Part shown: piece after piece, positions 45,703 through 56,228 of the stretch
Numbering within the stretch: the stretch's first letter is position 1
How the letters are laid out: each line of letters opens with the position of its first letter
Origin: Cryptomeria japonica
Lineage: Eukaryota > Streptophyta > Pinopsida > Cupressales > Cupressaceae
NCBI RefSeq assembly: GCF_030272615.1
Contig: NC_081409.1
Coordinates: 22,200,260-22,264,259 of the forward strand
DNA: 64,000 bases
Direction: 5' to 3'
Position numbers and translations under genes: made by a program
The notes under the pieces: generated by a model
Seen by the model: the letters and a program-made list of their open reading frames with translations, nothing else
What the model was told of the DNA's origin: nothing
Databases searched by the model: none

Positions 45703-48700
45703 ATGAAGTCCACTCTGCATTTGTTTGGAAACGTCTTTAGCTTGGCATCCACAGAAGCCATAGTTAGTGATATTGACCTGAAAGGAGAGAACCTTGAAGA
45801 GTTGAAAGAAAGGGTGTTCAAGGGTATTGATAAGTCTTTTTGTATAGAGATTTTGAGTAGTGGACTTTTAGAAGCTGCAACCTTTCCTCCAACAATTCCT
45901 TGTCCAGAGTTGGTTCAGGAATGTATTGCTAGATACGACCCAGTATCTGAAACTATTAAGAGAGATAATGGCGAAACCCTTCTTGCCATTAACCGTGAGG
46001 AGATTTCTTCAGTTTTCAAGATACTGGATTACCAGTTTTCTAATTTTTCTCCTGCCCAATCAATCAGTGAGTTCAATGCAGATAGAGCTGGGCACCGAAA
46101 TAATGTGGCAAAATTTTGGTTGAAGGTCCCTCAGAGAGGTGGTTCTAGGTTACCCAAAAATCTTAACAAGAACCACATGTTTCCTCATATCCATGATGTG
46201 ATGCTTCTGTTGCGCCAAGCCAGAGGTTCTACTGGAGCTTATAGCTTTGATGACTAGATTTATTGCTATGTGCAATTAGTTTTGGAAGAAAAACAATATT
46301 TGGATTGGGCAGAATTAATTGCTGATTCAATGAGAGAACAGTTGAGTCTAGCCAAGTAGTTTCAACAAAACTTCTTCATGTCCTCATATCTCTTGTATTG
46401 TCTAGCTTGTGTTAAAGAGTTAATGGGTATACCAAAGCAACTCACTGAGGAGGATGTTCCCGTGTATGAGTTCTATCCTATGCTGCAAAAAGCCAAAGCC
46501 CTACAAGATTTTAGAAGGATACACAATGCTTTCCTGGGTGATATGTGTCATGAATTGAAGAGTACAAAGGCTAAACAGATTTCAGATGATGCACAGAACT
46601 TGATAAAGAAGTTCGGTAGTTTTTACATCCAGTTCCCACGCTTTTTCTATATACAGGTAGGAGGCTTTGAAGAGGAACCCTTCAAGCTCCCTCACTTATG
46701 TTCTGATTGTTTTGTTCTAGCAGAAGTATGCAGGCAACTGACCTTTGTGATAAAAAAGGCACAGCCTAAGGACAAGTGGGAAGGTCATTTTCCCATACAA
46801 TTGGGAGTGTTGTCTTGTAATTCAATGTCTGATGCACTAAGTATAGGAGCAGACCTTAGGAATTTCAATTTATCTCTGTATTCTGAAAGAAAAGGGTTCG
46901 ATAATAAGGTATTTTCTCAGAGCCTTGGCCTAATGCCTTATCTTCCCATGCCATAGTTAGAAGATTTTTGGGAAGATTGTATAGATGAACTTGAAGTTTT
47001 CAAAAGGGAAAACATGAGATTGGTGCTAGAACAGGTTGTCTCTTTGCAAATAAAGTTAGACATTAAAGGGCTCGAAGAGGATTATCTTGAATTGTTTGAA
47101 CCAGGATATTTAGCCCATGCAGAGACTGAAATGCTCCCAATTAATTGGGATGAGGAGGAAAATGATGATATACAATTGAGGACCAAATGAGTTCTAGAAA
47201 GAACCGTGGCATGGGTGGCAAAAAAGAAAGCAATAAAGTCAGGCGCCAAGTCCCTTTCTGCAAGAAATAATAAGGATCCTCTATCTTCACCAAAACGTCC
47301 TTCTAACAGTGCTCCTGTTCGTGCAGGTAAGGATACCAAGTTGCCTCAGCCTAGACGTAGGTCTAGTCCAACTCTGGATTTTAGTACCCCTTGGCATACT
47401 CGATCATGAAGTGTCGCCTAGAGGAAGATGGACCAGGTCAAGGATATGGGAGTAAAGGATGCTGTGCTTGAGGCTTAGATTTTTGAAATTGAAGATTTGG
47501 ATGGTGAAGTTGCTAGTGCTCTGGACTCCCAAACAATGACTGTAGCTATGATGCCACCGCCAAAGATGATTGAAGGAGCTTCTCATTCCACTATGACCCC
47601 TAAATGGTTAACAACCTCAGTAAACAAGAAAAGGAGCTTTCTTCCTATGATCATTCCAATTCAGGAAATGGTTGCTAAGTACACAGAGAAGAATCCAAAG
47701 CCGAAAAGGTTCAAGACCGCCGCTCACCTGAATAATGATGAAGAAACTAGAAAATGGATGGAAAAAATTGCCTCGTACAAACCAAAAGAGGAAAATAGAG
47801 AGGCTGGTCTTGATGATTTTGAGATCACAAAGGTAGAGTTGGGAAAAATGAGTAGAGATACAGATAACCATTTTTTCCAAGTGTTAGCAAAGAAAATGCT
47901 TACCAGGTCAGAGAAGGATGGATGGGAGAAAAGAGAACTAAAATGACACATAAGTGTTTTGGCTCAGTTCATCGTTAGTATTGGTTGCCTTGGAGCGATC
48001 CCAATATCTCATACCACTGAGAACTTCAACCCAAATTCTCCGGAAAACAAGAAGTTAATGAACCAAGTTCAACGGGCTAAGAGCATTGCTGAAGCGGTTG
48101 AGAAATGGATTGAACAAATAATCAAAGATGGTGAGAAGTACATTACTGACTCCCAAAAATTATGTGATGAAATACAGAGCCTTATTTCTGAAATTCAAAA
48201 CCAACTTGTGTCGTGGGAGAAAGAAGAGCACAAATGGCAGAATGTCCTGTCTCTATTTGCCAAAATAGAAGAATATGGGGCTACCAGGTTTCTGATAGAA
48301 CATTCAATTAAGCTGGTGGCCGATGAATGTCAGATTTTCGTGCTAAAGAAAACTATAATGTGGTGAGTGCTTACCTTCCAATCAGTGATTATGAATGCAA
48401 GGACCTCTGTTTATGAACTCCAGGATCTGCAAAGTAGTATAGTCAAGGATAATAAGGTGGTTAATCCTGATCATGACTGGGAGTTAGGAATATGTGGCTC
48501 AAGAACACAAAAAGAAATCAAATCTTTCCGGTTGAACATGGAGAAGATCAAAGCCAAGGGTAGCTTCACGCCGAAAGATATAACCAAGGTGGCTAGGATT
48601 GAATCTATGATTTTCATTGGGAATGATCAGCTGCCGAAACACTCAGAGAAGATGGTGCAACATAGGTGGAATAAAGAGGTGGCAAAGGTGAAACTCAATG

Positions 48701-48792
48701 CAATGAAAGTCCTGAGCCAATCCATTGTTCAAGAACTTACAACTGCTCATGACGCCCATGAAGATGGAGAAGATGACAATGATGGACTATGA
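45703..48792 (+). pseudogene. ORF of element H: about 1,029-residue protein of an unknown element family
   Basis: One frame runs from ATG 45703 (MKSTLHLFGNVFSLAS) to TGA 48790 with nine in-frame stops (46255, 46357, 46954, 47188, 47407, 47419, 47476, 47944, 48364) and no indel. N-terminal part: LLEAATFPPTIPCPEL, ECIARYDP, DNGETLLAINREEI. Middle: FFMSSYLLYCLACVKELMG, KKFGSFYIQFPRFFYIQVGG, EPFKLPHLCSD, LAEVCRQL, LEDFWED. Residues 500-570 are basic and Ser/Pro-rich (RPSNSAPVRAGKD, PRRRSSP). MTPKWLTTSVNKKRSF and a helical C-terminus with ITKVARIESM end it. G matches along the whole length. No retroviral enzyme, zinc knuckle or membrane segment is seen. Stops are all TAG or TGA, as expected from C-to-T decay of CAG, CGA and TGG codons. 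Function unknown. Confidence 0.8.
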
Positions 48793-49290
48793 CATAATGC
48801 ATCAATTTAGGACTAGTTTCCTTTATTTTTAAAAATTTCTCATAGTTATGCAAAGACTTCGGGACATCTGTCCCAAAATACTTCTTATTGGTTTCGTAAC
48901 TATTTTACCGGGGAGTGGTTGAGTTTTCAGAGAGACCTCCCCCGTTTAGACTATAAATTAAGTAAAACAGATGGTAGAAGGGTTAGATTTTAGTAACTAA
49001 TTTTGTGAGCTTCGACTCAAGTTTTTGCTTTGGCATTTTTTTTTGTTTTTAATCAAAGGAAGAATCAGATGGTTGGGACCTATTATTGAAAAAAAAAAAA
49101 AAAAGGAAAAAAAAAACACATTCCATGAAAAATTAAGATAGGGAGCTGTACCTATGCAAAAATTCAAAGGGAAGTGATTTGAACAACACTTACCCAACTG
49201 TTCAGTGAATCATTTGTTCTTAGAATAAGGTAACATAGTTTAAGATTAATCTTTTAAAAACAAAGAGCAAATCTGTTCACTAACAAGGTG
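48793..49290 (+). other. 3' region of element H
   Basis: AT-rich, with an A-tract at 49088-49117 interrupted by GG, and the phrase GGTTAGATTTTAGTAACTAA, which resembles GTGTTAGATTTTAGTTAAGT after I (53046-53067). No LTR start is found. Nothing else recognisable. Confidence 0.4.
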
Positions 49291-50086
49291 TGAGAAGACT
49301 CATCGGGATAGCTTACGCTACCGAAGAAATATTTTTAGAGTTGTGCTGATGCCTGATGGGCAGAATGCCACAAAGGGCGGATCTATCAGGGAGACTATAA
49401 GTATCAGAAGAAAGGAAAATGTACTACGCTGACACCCGGTGAAGCAATTGGTAAAAGTTACGCCGATCAAAAGGAGGACCATTGGATGAAGTATTTAGTG
49501 ACTTATTCCGAAGTCCGATGGTGTGACTAGAGGGATTAACAAAAGGAGGTTTCATCAGAGAGACATACCTCGATGTGACATAAAGAAAAGCTGTCTAATA
49601 GAAAGGAAAGGTGGATCCATCAGGATAAGTCAGGCCTTGAGGAAAAAAGTGAAATGACTGGGGTGAGGTCTGATGGATTGATCAAAGTGACCTATACTGA
49701 TTAGAAAGACAAAAAGGTCATTGAAGAAACACAAAATATGGGTGACGCCAAGTAATTGAATTATCGCGTATGGTTACGCCGATTAGCCATTAGAATGTCT
49801 GATACGACAACCATTATTTAATGCTCATGGTTAGGTGGGTTGGATCCACACAAAGAAAATCTGATAAGTTTTTGATCGTTATAGACTCTAGTTGTTGCAT
49901 ATCTAGCATAAAGAAAGAGTTTTCGTGCCAGAATTATTCATAGTGTTTTCAGCCATCAACATTGAAGTTGCAAACAAGAAGCGTAGGTAATTTGAAAGTT
50001 TGAGCATTTAATCATGGAGGCTTCTGGTTCACAAGGGAAAAGGAAAGACATAGAGATTTCACACATAGTCTATTAAATAAAAAAGG
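49291..50086 (+). other. Leader of element I with ATCGG/CCGAT-type motifs
   Basis: Many degenerate units of the kind ACTCATCGGGATAGCTTACG, CATCAGAGAGACATACCTCG and GATCAAAGTGACCTATACTG, spaced irregularly. They are equivalent to 42660-42917 and 44480-44760. A short frame from ATG 50014 (MEASGSQGKRKD) may be the true amino end of I, one base out of phase with the main frame. Confidence 0.5.
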
Positions 50087-53018
50087 ATGAAGTCTATAGA
50101 GGGTGTGCAAAAGCGAAAACTGAACCAGGACATGATTGACCAAATGGAGTCATCTGGTGCTAAGGCAAGGAGGTCTAAAGCTTGTTTTCCACCCAAGGAT
50201 CAATTGGAGGAAAAGTACAAAGGGGTTGGAGATATCTAGACAACCATAAGGGGCCACAAATTGTTTCTATATCATTATCTGAGGCGGAAAAAGGAGATGC
50301 CATTATCAAACCCTTTGATGACAAATATGGGCAGACTGGTGGTCCCAAATGTTTTTCTGAATCTCAGATTATTGGAATTGCTTACCAGGAAATACAACAC
50401 AGAAAAAAGATGCATCCAATTGCCCAATGGGGATCCATTCATTCAAATATCTGCCGGGTCTATTCAGGAGGTTTTCGACATGTCTTATGAGCCCTATATG
50501 TCCCTATCCTTTACAGACCTAGAAGGAGAGTATACCAAAATGGACATCGCTCACATAGTGTGGATGTTAGCAATTCACAAGAAGGAGAAGGGATGACTCA
50601 CAGAGCAGGATGGTCCTACTTTCGAGATTACTCTGTTAAGACAATACTTGCAATACACATATTGGGCATGCGACTAGGTCTGCGAGGAAGAAGTTCCCGA
50701 TGTTACAAGAATAGGCCCGGCTACAGACATTCAAATGCATGAGCCAAGGCCATTTGATTATGCAACTTACCTAGCAGAGAAGCTACATGAAGGATTTTTG
50801 AGTTTGCAAACAGAGCCAAACCCTACTTTCAAATTTTCCTCATTGCTAATGCATATGGTTTTGTTTCATGGTCAGATGCAAGGTTTGTGGCCAGGAGAAT
50901 TAAAGGTGACTTACAGGAACAAAGAGGGACATAACCAACCAATTCAATTATGGGTATCCCTATGGGACTCAAGGTTCAAAAAATCACACTATGTGTTGTT
51001 TGAGGAATATTTTGTCAAGCCCTTGTATAGATTGTTTGGAGTAGAATGTGATGGGTCTATCTCACCGGAGATTAAGAGATTTTTGAGACCCCTTGCTTTT
51101 GGAGACACCAGGGTCAACCATAATTGGGGTGACTAGTTTGTATGTCAGAATTTCACTTTTTTTAGGGTTTATGGTTTTGAGGGTGTTCCATATATGTTGC
51201 CTACATTAGTTCCTGACATGATTGCCTATTTAGAGATTGTTAGGCAACTTAGTATGTCAAATGCAAAGCATTTTGGTGGTGCACACAAGAAGGTATTTAT
51301 GCCTGACACTTTGCATTTTGGAGACTTCACCATTGTATCTACCAAGGCTTATGAGATGATAGAAAAGAAGCTAGTAGAGGAGTATAATTTGTATGGACAC
51401 CAGGCTCAAAAAAACTATGATCTAGAGGGGTATATCCACCACTACAGGAAGAGTCAGAACCTGGGAGAATATTTGCATATACCCATGGAGGCTGAAGATT
51501 TATTTAGAAACAAGGAATGGGATGAGGCTGATGCAATCTTAGGGGAATTGAACCAAAAATTGGAAGAGTGGAAGCAGAGGCTTCAGGAGCTAAAAGAAGA
51601 AGGAGACTCTGAGAGTGGGTCTAATGATAATATAGCTGTATCAATCCTCTGTGCACCTAAATTAGAAGAAGTGGCAGAGAGCCAGGAGCAAGCCATGGTG
51701 AGAATAAACGCCAACACAAATGTGAGAATGGAAGAGCATGCAACTTTCATTGCAGATGAATTTTTTGTATAGTCCAAAGAGTTTAAGTCATTCTTGTACC
51801 ATTACAAAGGGAAAAAGTTGAGGGAAAGCATCCCAAATGTTACCCCAGAAAATGAAGCAAAAATGCTTAAAAAATTGAAAGAAGACATTCATGTAGAAGT
51901 GGCCACAATGAAACCACAGAGAGGGAGACAACTTCTCAGTGAGGTAGGTATCATTTTGTTCCTAGGATGGGACTTAAGTGCTTCTTTCATTTTTGATAGC
52001 TTGTTATATTCTGATAGAAAGGATGTAAAGTTAGACATATAGGGTCTTGATGACATTTTTATTGGATTGAGATATGATCCAAATGAAGAGGAAATGTTGC
52101 TTTGGGCCCTATACCCTCCAAATAAAAGACCCAAGGTTATAGATGTAGATAAGGCATTTGGGTACATGATGAAGTTGAAAGTGGGAGAAGTTAATCCAAT
52201 TGTCACCATAGATTTGGGGATTGACATTGCAAAACTGAATAAGGCCCAAATGCAATGGGTGTTAAAAGTGGGTCAAAAATATAAGAATTTATATGAAGAC
52301 CTGTTGAGAAGTCATGGTCATGAAGTACCATAGATAACTGATACTGGTGTGCAGTGGAAAAAGATATATGAAGACCAAATGAAAGAAAGCATTAAGCTAA
52401 GAAGGCAAATCAGGACTGCCAGGGTAGATGCTGCTTGTGTTTTGTTGACAAACATATTTGAGCACTTGTTGGAAGTTCTCAAAGAATTATGGACAATTGT
52501 CAGAAGACCCAGGATAATATGGCTTCTCATGAAAGTACTTTGAAAAGGCTAAGGCATTGTTGAAAGAGAAGAGTGTCGATGAGAAAATTGTTGAGAAGAT
52601 CCAGAGAAGGTTGAACAAGCATAAGACATTTGGTGTAGACATTAAGAAGGAATTTACCGATTGTAAAGATATTGAGGTATGGGTTGAACAAGCATAAGAA
52701 ATTTGGTGTAGACATTAAGAAGGAATTTAGTGATTGTAAAGATATTGTTAGGTATGGTGTACCAGATATTGTGGATGATGCAAAGCAGTTGAAGAATAAA
52801 CGGATTTGGAATGCAGAATGCAGAATGTACTCAACACATCCCTTAATGTTTCTCGGGTAGATGTTTTGGATATGAAGGAGATAGGTGAGCAGATGGAGAG
52901 ATTGGTTACCATGGAGATCGCTGTGAGGGATACTGTATTCAACACCAGCACTCACAAGGACAACAAGTATTTAGAGCACATACAAAAGTGTGATACAATA
53001 CTGGACGACCAGAACTAG
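50087..53018 (+). pseudogene. ORF of element I: about 975-residue protein, I/J subfamily
   Basis: The frame from ATG 50087 (MKSIEGVQKRKLNQDM) stays open with scattered stops (50237, 50594, 51134, 51770, 52040 and others) to about 52540, then shifts and ends at 53018. A 60-bp stretch near 52610-52740 is partly duplicated. Motifs: LPNGDPFIQISAGSIQEVFD; TYLAEKLHEGFLSLQ; FKFSSLLMHMVLFHG; PIQLWVSLWDSRF; RFLRPLAFGDTRVNHNWGD; FFRVYGFEGVPYMLPTLVPD; YLEIVRQL. A coiled coil follows (LNQKLEEWKQRLQELKEE), then MKPQRGRQLL and LFLGWDLSASFIFDSLL. J aligns with all of these; G/H align with the LHEG, SSLL and GF-x-P-x-LP parts. No known enzyme motif is seen; function unknown. Confidence 0.75.
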
Positions 53019-53989
53019 CTTTTATGTCTAGTAGTTAAGTAGTTAGGTGTTAGATTTTAGTTAAGTTTAGTTTAACAAGATGAAAGGGTGTGTCTTTTCA
53101 TTTGAATCCTTTGAATCACATATATGTAGTGAGTGATTTTTGTATCATAAGAGATAGACAATTCTGCCGCTGGGTGGGCCACAAGTATTATATTTTAGAA
53201 AAGTCTAATAGGAATGGGGAGTTTATTTTGTGCAAACTAAATGTATTGGAGTATTTGTAAGTGCATTTTTTGTGTACATTCTTATTCCAGAAGTTAATAT
53301 ACAAGATTTAATGCTTTTATCTTCAGATCATTATGTGTAATTTTGTGTTTGATGAATCATATGTCCTCTTGATAAATCTTTTAGATTTGCTATGATGTGT
53401 CATCACATGATGTTGTATTGAATGTAAAATTGGGTTTTATTGTTCATGCAACACATAATGGAAGTTTTATAGTGATGGTCTTATAATTATCTCTTGAGTT
53501 GATAGTGATTCTTGTCCACAAAGTTATTTATTAATTGTCAGATAAAGGCACTGGTCTGTTATTAATCTTTGCTGAATAAGTTTGTATGCATTAGGTCCTT
53601 ATCAAAGAAATAAATCTTCTAATTTCTATAAGTAATGCTCTTTTTAATAATGGCTTAAAGTCCTAACAATAATCTTTTACATAACACAACTATATACACA
53701 CTTATTTTATCAGTTTTAAAGGCATTCAATAAAAAGCACTTCTGTTAGTATAGTTGCAGGAAAACCTTTTTGCCATCCCTGCAATTGCTAATTACTATAG
53801 TTTAAATTCACTCAAAACATACCTCTTTTGTGCTTGAGAGTGTAAGGTATACCCACCTAGGTTTAGTGGAGCTTAAAGTGCAGAGGGATTTGGTCTTTAA
53901 CCATCCCTATTCGTTGGCCAAGGCTGATTGGATCAATTGAAGATTAGGCATGTCTTTGGTTTCCCAATCTGTGGTATTGGGCACCAACA
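53019..53989 (+). other. 3' region of I and right terminus of K
   Basis: AT-rich and non-coding. The last 230 bp (from TGTTAGTATAGTTGCAGG at about 53753 to GGCACCAACA) have TG/CA ends and might be an LTR or LTR fragment, but I cannot match them to the left end beyond TGTTAG. AGTTC follows at 53990. Confidence 0.4.
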
Positions 53990-54075
53990 AGTTCAGAGAT
54001 TGTTTTTGAGTTTGGTGAAATTTTAGTCAATTTTCCATCTACTGATTCACCCCCCCTCTCAGTAGTTGTCTGGAT
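53990..54075 (+). repeat. LTR L, 3' tail
   Basis: AGTTCAGAGATTGTTTTTGAG to TTCACCCCCCCTCTCAGTAGTTGTC matches the end of LTR M read on the minus strand. The last bases of the LTR are missing: after GTTGTC it joins inverted leader sequence. Confidence 0.75.
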
Positions 54076-54165
54076 CCTTATTAAACTTCAGACCTTCTTT
54101 CTTCACCATGTTCTCCTAGATCTTTACCTCAAGTTGTTAGGATTAGACACTAGAGGACCCAAAAT
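54076..54165 (-). other. Leader fragment behind LTR M, inverted against LTR L
   Basis: On the minus strand it follows the primer site and contains a possible gag start ATGGTGAAGAAAGAAGGTC before running into the reversed tail of LTR L. It is too short to assign a product. Confidence 0.45.
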
Positions 54166-54177
54166 ACTCTGATACCA
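54166..54177 (-). other. Primer binding site next to LTR M
   Basis: TGGTATCAGAGT on the minus strand, two bases after the LTR end CATATCATCA; the initiator tRNA-Met type with one change. Confidence 0.8.
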
Positions 54178-54179
54178 AT

Positions 54180-54741
54180 TGATGATATGATGAATCAATA
54201 TGGATTTGGACAACTACTGAGAGGTGGGGGTGTGAATCAGTAGATGGAAAACTAACTAAACTTTCATCAAACTTAAAAACAATCTCTGAACTAACTGGTT
54301 CAAACATGACCGTTGGATTACATAGAAATCATTGCACATTGTACAAGATAACCTCGACCGCTCCTTGATCACTGCTTCATCGAATCCTGTAATGCATCAT
54401 GCGGTTTCCTCTTCATGCTATGTACTTGCTCATTCCCAAGATAAAACAATTATCTCTACGCGCCAAAATCCACTTGAAACTCATACGTGGCATAATCATC
54501 ACCGATCACCATTTGATCATAGATCAACACAACCAATTCACCAAGCTCCATCAGTTAGGGTTTGGCACATCAACATGTAGGGTTACCAGTTGATCTCACT
54601 ACTTCTAAAGTAATACTAGCTTCCTTCACTGAATCAACTATCGGTTGCATTACAACTTCCATTACCTTCATTACTGGTTACAATTGACATCAATGACAAT
54701 ACTTAAACTTCATTAATGCAATCTTCATGCAAATGCCAACA
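54180..54741 (-). repeat. LTR M, internally deleted 5' LTR
   Basis: On the minus strand it runs TGTTGGCATTTGCATGAAG to CATCATATCATCA, 562 bp, followed by a primer site. It matches LTR L but lacks about 800 bp between TTGAACC and AGTTAGTTC (L positions about 41507-42306). That central part is present in F and L and includes the putative promoter area. No matching TSD was found for it. Confidence 0.8.
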
Positions 54742-56228
54742 CAGTTTTGATGACGATTTTATATGCATGTGTTCTATTTATGTGCTTTAAATGATGCATG
54801 TTTCTATATGATTTTATGATGATTCTCTTATGTGGTTCATGACGTATGGTTTCTAAATGATTTTATTTATGATGATCCAATGATCTCATGATACTATAAC
54901 TTGAATGTAAATGAATGCAATTTAAAATGAATGCACTTTAAATGACCTAATGCAATAAATCTATGATAATGCAAGATATGTAATTAACAAATGAAATTAC
55001 ATGATAATGAATGCTTAAAATTAACTAATGAAACTATATGAGCTTCATGCCAATGCAACTAAATGAATTAATGAATGCAACTAAATGAATCAATAAAACT
55101 TTTTGTTGAAAATATGTCAGAATATTGTTTTACCTCATGACCCAAGTAACCAAGAAGAATTGTTAGTAAGATGAATTGATGAGAGAGACCATGTTAGATG
55201 ACTGAATGATTAGACAAAATGAAAAGGTTGATTAAATAAAATATGCTTTATGAGAGAATGATAGAAATTGATACAATCAACATGATAACTGTTGTTCTCA
55301 AATTTTGATTCCCCTCTTATCCCTTATAAGAAATATAATAACTCTGTCTGCAAATAAAGAGATCAAAGAAAAAGAACCTCAGAGCAATAAATGACAAGGT
55401 TTCAAGAACCTTCTACACTTTGAGCTTATCCAAAGTTCAGACGGGTATACCTTCTGTGAATAATTTCACACTTTTAAAATAGATCCACAGTAAACCAGTC
55501 CAAAACCAGTGAATCTTATCACCTCAGACACAAACTAAAATAATAAAAGAAAGCTTATGCTCATGTTCAATATTGATCTTCAAGAAATGTAGAAAGAGAG
55601 ATACAACTAATACCAGTGCCTTATCCAGGCTACAAAGTCATCTAAGTTAAACAAGGATTTCACAATCAAATATCTCCATACATATCATCACTTCGGCTTC
55701 TATCAACCCCATACATGCCTGACATATATAAGAGTCTTTCCTTATTAGACATCAGATTCGAAGTCTCCAACGAAATAACATACTGATAGAGATATTCCTC
55801 GCGTATATAATTCCTTTCCTAAAGAAGAAAGCTAAGAAACATATCTATAAAGACTGCATTAAAATCCATGTTCAATTGAATAACCCTAGATTACCCAAAT
55901 GAAACCAGTAAATATTTGAAAGTACACCAGAAGACAACACAAAATCTAGGCTCAAAAGTTTATGGTCTGTATATTGATATTCATTTTGAAAAAATCTTAC
56001 AAAACTCATAATATTCTCTGTAATACTTAGATAAAACCCAGATAAATTTCTGCAAAGTTTCTTTACAAATTCTTGCGGTCCTTTTTTACTAGTCCTGGTA
56101 TCCATTTATAATAGCATGGATGCATATAAGCTTTAGACCTTTTCAAAAGGTTTGTTACAACAAACTTCTTGTTTGAACAAGAAGTATCAAATCTTTTCCA
56201 CTTTCTAACGGCCCCTTTCCCGCAGTTG
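54742..56228. other. AT-rich debris and 3' region of J
   Basis: 54742-55130 is low complexity, built of AATGAATGCAA/TGATGATT-like words. 55130-56228 has no coding frame of substance; the minus-strand frames at 55872-56260 lie after the J stop. It is probably the 3' untranslated part of J plus older debris; no LTR recognised. Confidence 0.4.

Larger units (their letters stand above)
42315..53989 (+). mobile_element. Composite insertion K in LTR L (TSD AGTTC), containing H and I
   Basis: Left terminus TGTTAGCACTTATTTTTAC and right terminus TATTGGGCACCAACA are bordered by AGTTC (42310-42314 and 53990-53994). The flanking LTR reads continuously across the empty site, as shown by LTR M (CAGTTAGTTCAGAGATTG). 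The first 320 bp are the leader of an E-type gypsy element. The remainder is mostly H and I plus their leaders. I do not see a matching LTR pair for K, so its original structure is unclear. Confidence 0.6.

Noticed and set aside
49088-49117. Poly(A) tract as a LINE or retrogene tail
   Set aside because: Interrupted A-tract 300 bp after the H frame, with no target duplication or LINE coding sequence seen.
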